DNA of 64,000 bases from JBBDWK01 sp040902885 (GTDB lineage: Bacteria > Acidobacteriota > Terriglobia > Bryobacterales > Bryobacteraceae). Under the pieces are notes generated by a model. The model saw nothing but the letters and a program-made list of their open reading frames with translations, had not been told where the DNA came from and did not search any database. The first letter of the stretch is position 1, and each line of letters begins with the position of its first letter. The position numbers were made by a program, and so were the translations under genes. Shown in pieces: positions 17,107 to 24,797 of this stretch. The stretch is from positions 1-64,000 of the forward strand of contig JBBDWK010000063.1 of NCBI GenBank assembly GCA_040902885.1. The letters run 5' to 3'.

Positions 17107-17445
17107 ATGTTCTGCACGAGCTGTGGCGCCGAATTGAGAGACGAAGCTGTCTTCTGCTCCCAGTGCGGGCGCTCCACCACATCGTCCCCAACCGCGGCGA
17201 CGCCCCCTACGCGGTCGAGGAAGCTGTTCCGGCCGCTCTGGGAGAAGAAGATTGCAGGCGTCTGCGCCGGACTGGCGCTCTTCTTCAACATCGATGTCAC
17301 CCTGGTGCGAATCGTCTGGGTTCTTCTGGTGTTCTTCGCGGGAACGGGCCTGCTGGCCTACATCATCCTGTGGATCGTGATGCCGAAACAGGAAGCGCCG
17401 GAGCCGGAATCGCGCCAGCCAGGCCCGCAGCCCGGAATGGCGTAG
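17107..17445 (+). CDS. PspC-domain protein with N-terminal zinc ribbon
   Basis: This 112-residue protein starts with a rubredoxin-like zinc ribbon (Cys3, Cys6, Cys17, Cys20) followed by a PspC domain (about residues 40-97) containing KKIAGVCAGLALFFNIDVTLVRI and one to two membrane helices. PspC proteins sense or respond to envelope stress together with PspA-type partners; no pspA is nearby. The start is well set by AGGGAGG at 17096-17102, four bases before ATG 17107. The gene is divergent from the glycosyltransferase at 17036. Confidence 0.88.
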   Translation: MFCTSCGAELRDEAVFCSQCGRSTTSSPTAATPPTRSRKLFRPLWEKKIAGVCAGLALFFNIDVTLVRIVWVLLVFFAGTGLLAYIILWIVMPKQEAPEPESRQPGPQPGMA

Positions 17446-17485
17446 AGCCCGGAACATTCTGTTCCTTGCTTACGTATTCCGCAGC

Positions 17486-17664
17486 ATGACGCGATTTCGG
17501 GTGAGCCTGGTTCTGACTCTACTGGCACTGTCAATTGTCAGGGTAAGCGCCCAATCTCCGCAAGGTGCGCCGCCCCCAGATTCCTCCACTTCCCGGTCTA
17601 TGTCGCCTTGCTGGTCTGGGGAGGGCTTTCCTGCACGAAGACCGTACTCTGCGAGGATGATGAA
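17486..17664 (+). pseudogene. possible decayed secreted-protein gene start
   Basis: ATG 17486 begins a good signal peptide (RFRVSLVLTLLALSIVRVSA, about residues 3-22), but the frame then loses sense and runs into the DUF2277 gene in another frame. A second hydrophobic stretch, FPVYVALLVWGGLSC, appears in a different forward frame around 17590-17635. A frameshifted or truncated gene is the simplest reading. It may instead be a chance frame. Confidence 0.25.
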
Positions 17665-17934
17665 ATGTGCAGGAATATCAAAACGCTCTTCAACTTCGAT
17701 CCGCCCGTCACTGACGAAGAGATTCGAGCTGCTTCGCTCCAGTTCGTAAGAAAGGTCAGCGGATTTAACAAGCCGTCCAGGGCAAACGAAGGCTCGTTCC
17801 TGGCCGCAGTCGATGAAATAGCCTGCATCTCGACCCGTCTTCTCCGTTCGCTCGAAACGGACGCGCCGCCAAAGAATCGGGAAGAAGAGGCCGCTAAAGC
17901 GAAAGCTCGGGCGGCGGAGAGATTCGGCGCTTGA
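17665..17934 (+). CDS. DUF2277 family protein
   Basis: From ATG 17665 this gives an 89-residue soluble protein beginning MCRNIKTLFNFDPPVTDEEI, with ASLQFVRKVSGFNKP near residue 27 and an alanine/charge-rich helical tail. This is the DUF2277 pattern as I remember it; its function is unknown. The open frame extends back to 17608, but the extra residues have no family character. Its stop codon (17932-17934) lies inside the probable -35 box of the following padR gene, an unusually tight junction. Confidence 0.82.
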   Translation: MCRNIKTLFNFDPPVTDEEIRAASLQFVRKVSGFNKPSRANEGSFLAAVDEIACISTRLLRSLETDAPPKNREEEAAKAKARAAERFGA

Positions 17935-17975
17935 CATGGCTTTCTATACTTGTTTACTCTAGGCCTTGAGTAAAC
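17931..17975 (+). promoter_or_regulatory. padR promoter with palindromic operator
   Basis: TTGACA (17931-17936) and TTTACT (17953-17958) are spaced 16 bases, giving a plausible sigma-70 promoter. A perfect inverted repeat, GTTTACTC (17952-17959) and GAGTAAAC (17968-17975) with an 8-base spacer, covers the -10 box and start region just before ATG 17980. PadR regulators typically bind such palindromes and repress their own gene, so this is probably an autoregulatory operator. Confidence 0.6.
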
Positions 17976-17979
17976 GACG

Positions 17980-18321
17980 ATGAAAGAACGAGAGCGACGA
18001 GACCTTTTTCCCGGAGCCCTGGAGATGATGATCCTCCGCACGCTGAAGCGCCAGCCGCTGCACGGCTATGCGCTCACCCAGCACATCAAGATCGCCTCCA
18101 GCGAACTGCTCCAGATCGAAGAAGGCTCTCTCTATCCGGCGCTTCAGCGCATGCTCAAAGATGGCTGGGTGAAGGCGAAGTGGGGCGTCTCCGCCACCAA
18201 CCGCCGCGTCCGGATCTATACGCTTACCCCCGCGGGCGCCAAGCACCTGGAGAGCGAAGTATCGAGCTTCGAACGAATGCTGGAGGGGATTCGGCGCGTC
18301 CTCGCGCCCGTGAAGCCATGA
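17980..18321 (+). CDS. PadR family transcriptional regulator
   Basis: A 113-residue winged-helix repressor. RRDLFPGALEMMILRTL near residue 5 and EEGSLYPALQRML near 47 are the classic PadR signatures, followed by the wing NRRVRIYTLTPAGAKHL. It starts at ATG 17980, four bases after a perfect palindrome that it probably binds. The stop overlaps the start of the ADOP permease gene (ATGA), the standard PadR-ADOP arrangement of Acidobacteria. Ligand unknown. Confidence 0.92.
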   Translation: MKERERRDLFPGALEMMILRTLKRQPLHGYALTQHIKIASSELLQIEEGSLYPALQRMLKDGWVKAKWGVSATNRRVRIYTLTPAGAKHLESEVSSFERMLEGIRRVLAPVKP

Positions 18322-20936
18322 ATTGGATCAAACAGATTTTCGCTCGCCGCCGGCTTTACAGCGACCTTTCCGAAGAGATTCGGCAGCACCTCGACGAAAA
18401 AATCGACGAGCTCGTTCAACAGGGCTTGTCTCGCGATGAGGCCACTGCGGCGGCACGCCGGGAATTCGGAAACGTCACGTCGCTCGAAGAGCGCGGGCGC
18501 GAGGCATGGCAATGGCGGTCTCTCGAAAGCCTTTTCTTCGACATCCGATATGCGCTGCGCCAGCTTCGCAGACAGCCATCGTTTACGCTCGTCGCGGTAC
18601 TCATCCTCGGCATCGGCATCGGAGCCAACACCGCCGTCTTCAGCGTCGTCGACAAACTCCTGTTCGAGCCGCTGCCCTTCCGCGCTCCCGAGCGCCTGGC
18701 TTGGATCATCAATCGCGACACGCCGGGCCTCTCCGGCCGTACTTCGCGCGTTTCGACATACGAAGCCTTGACGGAGATGCGGACCTTCGAGGAAATGACC
18801 ACCTACGAGGCCTTTTTCGCGCGTTCGAGCTACAAGCTGACCGGCGACGCCGATCCCGAGCGCGTTAACGGCGTCATAGTTCCGGCGAGCTTCTTCCCCT
18901 TCCTCGGCGTCGCGCCCATGCTGGGCCGGACGTTCACCATAGAGGAGTGTCAATTGAACGGTCCGGGCGCGGTGGTCCTCAGCCATGACTTGTGGGAGCG
19001 GCGCTACTCGTCCGACCCGGGCGTGATCGGCCGCCAAATAGCCGTCAACGACCGCTCCGCCGCGATAGTTGGAGTCATGCCGCCCACGTTCGACTTCGGC
19101 GACGTCTTCGCGCCCGGCATCCAAATCGAGATCTACGTCCCGGCCGTGTTCGACGTCCTCCGCAACTGGGGCAACACCATGGCCGTCATCGGCCGGCTTG
19201 CGCCCGGCGTAACACTCCAAGCTGTGCAAGCCGAAGCCACCGCGGTCGTCGAACGTCACCAGCGCGAGCGTCCCGAATTCGGCGGTCCGCGAAGCTACAA
19301 CGCGATCGTCAAGCCCTTCCGCGAATCCGTCACAGGAAGCATGCGGCAGCCAATGGTGACGCTGTGGGCCGCGGTCGGCCTCGTTCTGCTGATCGTCTGC
19401 GTCAATTTATCCAATCTCCTGCTCGCGCGCGCCGCCACGCGCCGCAAGGAGATGGCCTTGCGCGGCGCGCTCGGCGCTGGCCGCGGACGTTTAGCCCGCC
19501 AGCTCCTCACCGAAACGTTTGTGCTGTCGATCCTCGGAGGCAGCCTCGGCATCGCTTTAGCCTATGCTGCCGTAGGCTACGTCCGCCGCCTCGAGGGGCT
19601 CAGCATCCCCTTGCTCAAGAGCGTGGAGATTGACGGTGTGGCGCTCAGCGTCGCTGTGGGTGTCACCGTTCTTACCGCGCTGCTGGCCGGTCTCGCACCG
19701 GCGATCGCGGTGGCGCGCAAAGATCTTGGCGAGGCTTTGAAAGACTGCGGGCGCGGCTCAAGCGAAGGAGGCGATCACCGCTTTGTGCGGGCCTCGCTGG
19801 TCGTCTCGGAAGTCGCGCTCGCCTGCCTGCTCCTGGTCGGGGCCGGAATGCTGTTACGCAGCTTCCTGCATGTACTCGATATCAACTTGGGTTTCCAGAC
19901 CGAACGCACCTATGCCCTCCGCGTCGACCCTGGCAAAAACATCGATAGCGGAGAGAAGTTCCGCGCCTACATGAGGCGGCTTGTCTCTGCCGTCCGCGTC
20001 GTTCCCGGAATCGAGGCGGCTTCCATCACGGATGCCCTCCCTCTCGACAGCAACCGGAGTTGGAGCGTCCGGGCAAAAGGCCAGCCACCCGACCAGAGTC
20101 AAGACGCGCTGATCAAGGTTATCGGCCCGGGCCTGCTCGAAACGATGCAAACTCCGCTCATCGCCGGCCGCGAATTCACCGATCACGACGATACGAACAG
20201 CAGACCTGTCGCACTGGTCAACGAGACGCTCGCCGAACGTCTTTGGCCCGGCCGCGATCCGTTGCTGGGCACCCTGCTGAACGGCAACCGCGAGTTACAG
20301 GTCGTCGGAGTCGTCGCCGACGTCCGTCACCTGAGCGTCGAGGAATCGGCGGGACCGGAATTTTACCTTCCCATACTTCAGATACTGGACGGGACGATGT
20401 CGCCGAGTCTTGTCGTGCGCACCGGCCGCCCCTTCGCCGATGTGTCGCCTGCCCTGCGCAAGGCCCTCGCCGAGGTCGCGCCAGACCTTCCCACCATCGG
20501 TTTCCGTCCCCTGAAGCAGATCGTTGACCGCGCCGTGTCTCCGCGCCGCTTCTTCGTCAACCTGCTCGCCGCCTTCGCCGCGGCAGCGCTCGCTCTGGCG
20601 GCGATCGGCATCTACGGCGTCATCTCCTACTCCGTCACCCGGCGCACGGCCGAAATCGGCATCCGCATGGCGCTGGGAGCTTCGGAGGGCCGTATCCGTG
20701 CGAGCGTTGTCGGCGAAACGTTGCGGCTTGCGCTGGCCGGCATTGCAATCGGAGCCGCAGGCGCCGTGGCGCTCTCTTCGCTCCTCGCCTCGCTGCTCTT
20801 TGGCGTCTCGCCGGGCGACCCATGGACCTATGCGGGCGCGGCGGCGATCTTGCTGCTCGTCGCAATTGCCGCCGCCTTCGTCCCGGCCTTCCGCGCCTCC
20901 CGCATTTCGCCGATCACGGCTCTGCGCGCGGATTAG
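18318..20936 (+). CDS. ADOP-type ABC transporter permease (MacB/FtsX family)
   Basis: From ATG 18318 (overlapping the padR stop) this gives 872 residues; the open frame extends further upstream inside padR. The N-terminal helical ADOP segment (about residues 1-75, with YSDLSEEIRQHLDEKIDEL) precedes a first membrane helix, a MacB-like periplasmic core, an FtsX permease domain (about 355-475), a second periplasmic core and a second FtsX domain (about 745-870). This duplicated MacB permease architecture without its own ATP-binding subunit is what defines ADOP proteins. Export of an unknown compound or a mechanotransmission role is inferred from MacB. Confidence 0.9.
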   Translation: MNWIKQIFARRRLYSDLSEEIRQHLDEKIDELVQQGLSRDEATAAARREFGNVTSLEERGREAWQWRSLESLFFDIRYALRQLRRQPSFTLVAVLILGIGIGANTAVFSVVDKLLFEPLPFRAPERLAWIINRDTPGLSGRTSRVSTYEALTEMRTFEEMTTYEAFFARSSYKLTGDADPERVNGVIVPASFFPFLGVAPMLGRTFTIEECQLNGPGAVVLSHDLWERRYSSDPGVIGRQIAVNDRSAAIVGVMPPTFDFGDVFAPGIQIEIYVPAVFDVLRNWGNTMAVIGRLAPGVTLQAVQAEATAVVERHQRERPEFGGPRSYNAIVKPFRESVTGSMRQPMVTLWAAVGLVLLIVCVNLSNLLLARAATRRKEMALRGALGAGRGRLARQLLTETFVLSILGGSLGIALAYAAVGYVRRLEGLSIPLLKSVEIDGVALSVAVGVTVLTALLAGLAPAIAVARKDLGEALKDCGRGSSEGGDHRFVRASLVVSEVALACLLLVGAGMLLRSFLHVLDINLGFQTERTYALRVDPGKNIDSGEKFRAYMRRLVSAVRVVPGIEAASITDALPLDSNRSWSVRAKGQPPDQSQDALIKVIGPGLLETMQTPLIAGREFTDHDDTNSRPVALVNETLAERLWPGRDPLLGTLLNGNRELQVVGVVADVRHLSVEESAGPEFYLPILQILDGTMSPSLVVRTGRPFADVSPALRKALAEVAPDLPTIGFRPLKQIVDRAVSPRRFFVNLLAAFAAAALALAAIGIYGVISYSVTRRTAEIGIRMALGASEGRIRASVVGETLRLALAGIAIGAAGAVALSSLLASLLFGVSPGDPWTYAGAAAILLLVAIAAAFVPAFRASRISPITALRAD

Positions 20937-20948
20937 CGGCCATCAACA

Positions 20949-21002
20949 ACCGCTCCCTCACGGTCGCGGCTCAGTAACGGAGCCGCGACCAGGGGGAGCG
21001 GT
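20949..21002. repeat. dispersed palindromic repeat, copy 1
   Basis: A long hairpin: outer arms ACCGCTCCC (20949-20957) and GGGAGCGGT (20994-21002), inner arms GGTCGCGGCTC (20962-20972) and GAGCCGCGACC (20980-20990), and a 7-base loop. The same sequence family recurs at 43718-43782 and, degraded, near 47067. In the minus-strand frame it encodes PPGRGSVTEPRP, which forms the apparent C-terminus of the MobB-like protein. Confidence 0.8.
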
Positions 21003-21623
21003 CGTTTTATGGCCCCCGCTTTCCGCCATCCGGCTTAGGACGAAGTCGGCGATCTCCCCGGTGACGTAGTGCGGCGGGCGCACCACGAAGCGTGGCTTAT
21101 CCTCCCAAAGCCGCGGCGAGACGCCGCGCCACACCGGCCGCCAGGACTTGCCTTTCACGATGATCGCCGCGTCGGCACGGTCGAGATAACGCAACGCCGA
21201 GTCCTTGAAGTCCTTCGTGCCGTAGTCCATCACAACCAGGTACAGATCCGGTTTCAGGAACTGCAGAATGCTGTTGGATTCGAGTATGGCATGCCTGCTG
21301 GAGTCGAGGAGGCTTCGCAAGGCGGGCAGCGCGTCACCGAGACCGCCCATTGGCGTGCGAAGCCAGAACGCGCGGCGCGCGCCCGCCGCCAGGTAACGCG
21401 CGCTGTCGGCCCCGCTGCGGATATCGGTTTCCTCGCTCAACGCGAAGGGATGCTCGTACTCCACGGAGCAATCGCACGGCGTGCCCGCCTCGGAGCACAC
21501 GCCGTGGCCGGTCTGGGTGATCTTCACCGCCGTCCAATCGTGGTCGGAAAGCGCGGCTACCAGGCCCGCCACAACCGATGTCTTACCGATGTTCCGCGAA
21601 TGGCCGCCTACCACCAGCAGCAT
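20958..21623 (-). CDS. MobB-like P-loop NTPase, next to lpxD
   Basis: A 221-residue protein whose N-terminus VVGGHSRNIGKTSVVAGL contains a Walker A motif (GGHSRNIGKTS, residues 6-16). The next strands contain AVKITQTGHG, and ADAAIIVKGKSW near 150. This resembles MobB-type SIMIBI NTPases, but the molybdopterin context is missing. It overlaps the stop of lpxD by one base (TGATG), so it is translated from the lpx transcript. The last dozen or so residues (PPGRGSVTEPRP) are encoded by a dispersed repeat, so the native C-terminus was probably elsewhere or the repeat inserted into it. Function unknown; a role tied to lipid A is only inferred from position. Confidence 0.7.
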   Translation of the reverse strand: MLLVVGGHSRNIGKTSVVAGLVAALSDHDWTAVKITQTGHGVCSEAGTPCDCSVEYEHPFALSEETDIRSGADSARYLAAGARRAFWLRTPMGGLGDALPALRSLLDSSRHAILESNSILQFLKPDLYLVVMDYGTKDFKDSALRYLDRADAAIIVKGKSWRPVWRGVSPRLWEDKPRFVVRPPHYVTGEIADFVLSRMAESGGHKTTAPPGRGSVTEPRP

Positions 21624-22651
21624 CAGGCCCTTCCCTCGAGATCGGCCAGCCGCCGCTTCACGTCATCGAGCGCGCGCCGCATCTCCGGCAGCCGCGCGAG
21701 GCTCGCGAGCTGCGTTAAATGCTCTTTCAGCGGACGCGCCGGCGTTCCCCAGACCACCTGGCCGCCGCGGACGATCTTGGATGTGAGCACGCCGCAGCCC
21801 GAGCCGAGCACGGCCCGCGACTCGATGCGCGCCTTGTCGCCGATGCCCACCTGACCGCCAATCACCGCGTAGTCCTCCACCACCACGCCGCCCGAGAAGC
21901 CGGTCTGCGCGGCAATCACGACGTGCCGTCCGATGCGGCAGTTGTGTCCCACGTGGACCATGTTGTCGAGCTTGGTCCCTTCGCCGACGGTGGTGACGCC
22001 CAGGGCCGCGCGATCCACGCAGGAGTTGGCGCCGATCTCGACGTGGTCGCCAATCTCCACCGTGCCCACCTGCGGAAATTTGAAGTAGCGGTCCCCTTCC
22101 ATGGCGAAGCCGAAGCCGTCGGCGCCGATGATGCAACCGGCGTGCAGGACGGCATGGCTGCCGATGGTCACATCGTCGTAGATAGCGACGCGCGGATGCA
22201 GCAGACCATGCTCCCCAATACGCACATTCCGCCCCAGAGCGCAGCCCGCCCCGATACACGTGCCCGCGCCGATGCGCGAGCCTGCGCCGATGGAAACGTG
22301 CGGTCCGATCGAGACGTTCACTCCCAAATCCGCATCGGGGGCGACCACCGCCGAGGGATGAATGCCGGGCACGGGAGCAATGGCCGGCCGCAAACGCGAG
22401 ACGGCGCGCGCAAACGCAGTTCGTGGAGCTTCGGCCCGGATCAAAGTCCGGCTGGAGGCGGCCGGAAAGTCCAGAGGGACAATCAAACAGGCGGCCCTGG
22501 AGGCGCCTGCCTCCGCGGCGGCCTTGCGGTTGCCGACGAAGCTGAGATCGGCCGGCCCGGCGGTTTCGAGCGGCGCGACACCGCTCAGTTCGCGCTCGCC
22601 TTCGCCTTCATAGCCGGCGCCGAGCCATTCCGCCAGTTGTTTCACCCGCAT
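21623..22651 (-). CDS. lpxD: UDP-3-O-acylglucosamine N-acyltransferase
   Basis: I take the start at ATG 22651, giving 342 residues; the open frame extends to 22705, but the added N-terminus is not family-like. The N-terminal uridine-binding domain (about 1-95) with DLSFVGNRKAA is followed by a left-handed beta-helix of hexapeptide repeats (about 98-305). LDNMVHVGHNCRIG provides the catalytic His236, and a C-terminal helix ends the protein. It adds a 3-hydroxyacyl chain to UDP-3-O-acylglucosamine in lipid A synthesis. Unusually it is divergent from lpxA, with only 19 bases between the starts. The MobB-like gene follows with a one-base overlap. Confidence 0.95.
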   Translation of the reverse strand: MRVKQLAEWLGAGYEGEGERELSGVAPLETAGPADLSFVGNRKAAAEAGASRAACLIVPLDFPAASSRTLIRAEAPRTAFARAVSRLRPAIAPVPGIHPSAVVAPDADLGVNVSIGPHVSIGAGSRIGAGTCIGAGCALGRNVRIGEHGLLHPRVAIYDDVTIGSHAVLHAGCIIGADGFGFAMEGDRYFKFPQVGTVEIGDHVEIGANSCVDRAALGVTTVGEGTKLDNMVHVGHNCRIGRHVVIAAQTGFSGGVVVEDYAVIGGQVGIGDKARIESRAVLGSGCGVLTSKIVRGGQVVWGTPARPLKEHLTQLASLARLPEMRRALDDVKRRLADLEGRA

Positions 22652-22652
22652 C

Positions 22653-22667
22653 TTTGTATGATACAAA
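22653..22667. promoter_or_regulatory. shared palindromic -10 region between lpxD and lpxA
   Basis: TTTGTATGATACAAA is a perfect 7-base inverted repeat around one central base, filling most of the 19-base gap between the two divergent start codons. It contains TATGAT (22657-22662) for the plus strand and TATCAT for the minus strand, in effect two face-to-face -10 boxes. With a start about 7 bases downstream, both transcripts would be nearly leaderless; neither gene has a Shine-Dalgarno sequence. The -35 boxes are weak. Confidence 0.4.
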
Positions 22668-22670
22668 CTT

Positions 22671-23468
22671 ATGCCCGTGGACCCTTCCGCCGTCGTCGCC
22701 GGCACCGCTCGCGTTCACCCCGATGCCATCATCGGACCCTGCGCGGTCATCGGCGACTTCGCGGTGGTCGAGTCGGATGTGGCGATTGGCGCAAGGACCG
22801 TGCTCGAACCTTACGTCTACGTGAAACGGTGGACCACGCTGGGCGAGCGCAACAGCATTTCCGCCGGGACCGTTCTTGGCACCGACCCTCTCGACAAGAA
22901 TTTTACGGGCGAGCGCAGCTATCTGCGTATCGGCAACGATAACAGGATCCGCGAGCACTACACCATATCGCGCGGCACGGCGCCGGAGTCGACGACCGAG
23001 ATCGGCGACGGCAATTACATCATGACCTCGGGGCACATCGCGCACAACTGCAGAATCGGCAACCACACGGTGATCTGCAGTTGCGCGCTGGTGGCGGGAT
23101 ACGTGGAAGTGGAAGACCAGGCATTCATCTCGGGCGGCGTGGTGATCCATCAGTTCTCGAAGATTGGCCGCCTGGCGATGATTGGCGGCAACACGAGGGT
23201 AAACAGCGATGTTCCGCCTTTTTTTCTGTACTCGGGCTTCAACATAGAGCCGGTAGGCGTCAATTCGACGGGATTGCGGCGCGCCGGATTCGCCGCCTCC
23301 GATATTAGCGGTCTAAAGACCGCTTACAAGTTGCTCTTCCGGTCCGGTTTGAAGCTGGAGGAAGCGCTCATCAGGATCGAGACGGAGATCCCCACCGAAC
23401 ACGCGCGCCACCTGGTTCGCTTCGTCCGGTCGAGCAAGCGAGGGATTTGCCGCATTACCCAAAAATAG
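22671..23468 (+). CDS. lpxA: UDP-N-acetylglucosamine acyltransferase
   Basis: A 265-residue left-handed beta-helix acyltransferase, the normal size for LpxA. Hexapeptide repeats fill about residues 5-190. The catalytic histidine sits in SGHIAHNCRIG as His125, the same number as in the E. coli enzyme from memory. The C-terminal helical part (about 195-265) carries KTAYKLLFRSGL, typical of LpxA. It performs the first step of lipid A synthesis, O-acylation of UDP-GlcNAc by 3-hydroxyacyl-ACP. It is divergent from lpxD; neither fabZ nor lpxB is next to it in the window. Confidence 0.95.
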   Translation: MPVDPSAVVAGTARVHPDAIIGPCAVIGDFAVVESDVAIGARTVLEPYVYVKRWTTLGERNSISAGTVLGTDPLDKNFTGERSYLRIGNDNRIREHYTISRGTAPESTTEIGDGNYIMTSGHIAHNCRIGNHTVICSCALVAGYVEVEDQAFISGGVVIHQFSKIGRLAMIGGNTRVNSDVPPFFLYSGFNIEPVGVNSTGLRRAGFAASDISGLKTAYKLLFRSGLKLEEALIRIETEIPTEHARHLVRFVRSSKRGICRITQK

Positions 23469-23579
23469 TATTGAATCCTGCTCCCCCGGCGTGATACGAT
23501 GCTCACGTCGTTCGGTCTTCTCCCAGATCCTCACGCTGACCTTGTTCCCGCTCCTACTCATTATGCAGCCGAACTACGT

Positions 23580-23610
23580 CCGGTAGACATTCGGCATGAG
23601 TGTCTACCGG
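23580..23610 (+). promoter_or_regulatory. strong hairpin upstream of metX
   Basis: A perfect 10-bp stem, CCGGTAGACA (23580-23589) and TGTCTACCGG (23601-23610), with an 11-base loop, lies in the 219-base gap between lpxA and metX. There is no T-run after it, so it is not a clean intrinsic terminator. It may end lpxA by another route or act in a leader of metX. I looked for SAM riboswitch hallmarks and did not find any. Confidence 0.35.
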
Positions 23611-23687
23611 GTCTTCAATCCCCCGCCTTTTCCCCACACGGAGGCGCTTCGGGAAGGCTCTGCTATCATGAATGAAAATTCCCTCTT

Positions 23688-24794
23688 ATGGTGGTGGAAA
23701 CCCAGTCTGTTCGGTTCGAGTCCCTCTCGCTCGATAGCGGCGCCTCGTTGTCTCCCGTGGACGTAGCCTACGAGACCTACGGGGCTTTGAACGAGTCGAA
23801 GTCCAACGCCATCCTGATTCTTCACGCGTTTTCGGGCGATGCGCATGCGGCCGGCGTCAGCCGCGAGACCGGCAAGCCGGGCTGGTGGGACAACATGATC
23901 GGCCCTGGCAAGGCCTTCGATACCAATCTGTACTTCGTCATCTGCTCGAATGTGCTGGGCGGATGCCGGGGAACCACGGGTCCGGCGTCGATCAATCCCT
24001 CGACCGGCTGCCCCTATGCCATGTCGTTCCCCGTCATTACGATTCGCGACATGGTGCGGCTGCAGAAGATGCTGGTAGGCCATCTCGGCATCCACCGCCT
24101 TCTGGCCGCGTGCGGGGGATCCATGGGCGCCATGCAGGCTCTGGAGTGGGCGGTCGCATACCCGGATTCGCTGGTTGCGGCCATTCCCGTCGCCGGAACG
24201 GCGCGGCATTCGGCGCAGCAGATCGCTTTCAACGAGGTGGGCCGGCAGGCAATCGTCGCCGATCCGGACTGGAACGAAGGTAACTACTACAATCAGAAGC
24301 CCCCCGCGCGCGGGCTGGCGGTGGCGCGCATGGTAGGTCACATCACCTACATGAGCGACGACTCCATGCGCGAAAAATTCGGGCGGCGGCTGCGGAGCAA
24401 GGAGGCAGTCGGGTACGACTTTTCGGTGGATTTCGAGGTTGAGAGCTATCTTAGGTACAGAGGCAGTGAGTTCGTGAACCGTTTCGACGCCAACTCCTAT
24501 CTCTATATCACCAAGGCCATGGATTATTTCGACCTCACCAACGGCAACAGGTCACTGGCGGACACGTTCCAGCACACAAAATCGCGCTTCCTGGTGATCA
24601 GCTTCAGCTCGGACTGGCTGTATCCGAGCTATCAATCGCAGGAGATCGTGCGCGCCCTGCGAAGCCGCAACCGGGACGTGGCCTATTGCGAGCTGCCTTC
24701 CAATTACGGGCACGACGCCTTTCTGGTGGACATCGGCGAGCAGACCGAGATTCTGCGCGGATTTCTCGCCAGCACCCACAAGGAGAGGGTTTAG
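23688..24794 (+). CDS. metX: homoserine O-acetyltransferase
   Basis: A 368-residue alpha/beta-hydrolase-fold acyltransferase. The nucleophile is Ser145 in ACGGSMGAMQ, with Asp309 (FSSDWLYP) and His342 (YGHDAFL) completing the triad. SNVLGGCRGTTGP near 88 and the N-terminal YETYGALN are also MetX signatures. It acetylates (or succinylates) homoserine to open methionine synthesis in the cytoplasm; length and motifs cannot distinguish the two acyl donors. It is followed after 3 bases by metW, the classic metXW operon. A TATCAT box at 23664-23669 would put the transcript start within about 12 bases of the ATG. Confidence 0.95.
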   Translation: MVVETQSVRFESLSLDSGASLSPVDVAYETYGALNESKSNAILILHAFSGDAHAAGVSRETGKPGWWDNMIGPGKAFDTNLYFVICSNVLGGCRGTTGPASINPSTGCPYAMSFPVITIRDMVRLQKMLVGHLGIHRLLAACGGSMGAMQALEWAVAYPDSLVAAIPVAGTARHSAQQIAFNEVGRQAIVADPDWNEGNYYNQKPPARGLAVARMVGHITYMSDDSMREKFGRRLRSKEAVGYDFSVDFEVESYLRYRGSEFVNRFDANSYLYITKAMDYFDLTNGNRSLADTFQHTKSRFLVISFSSDWLYPSYQSQEIVRALRSRNRDVAYCELPSNYGHDAFLVDIGEQTEILRGFLASTHKERV

Positions 24795-24797
24795 GCG

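Noticed and set aside
23469..23687. SAM riboswitch before metX
   Set aside because: The conserved SAM-I, SAM-II and SAM-IV core sequences were not found; only a simple hairpin is present.
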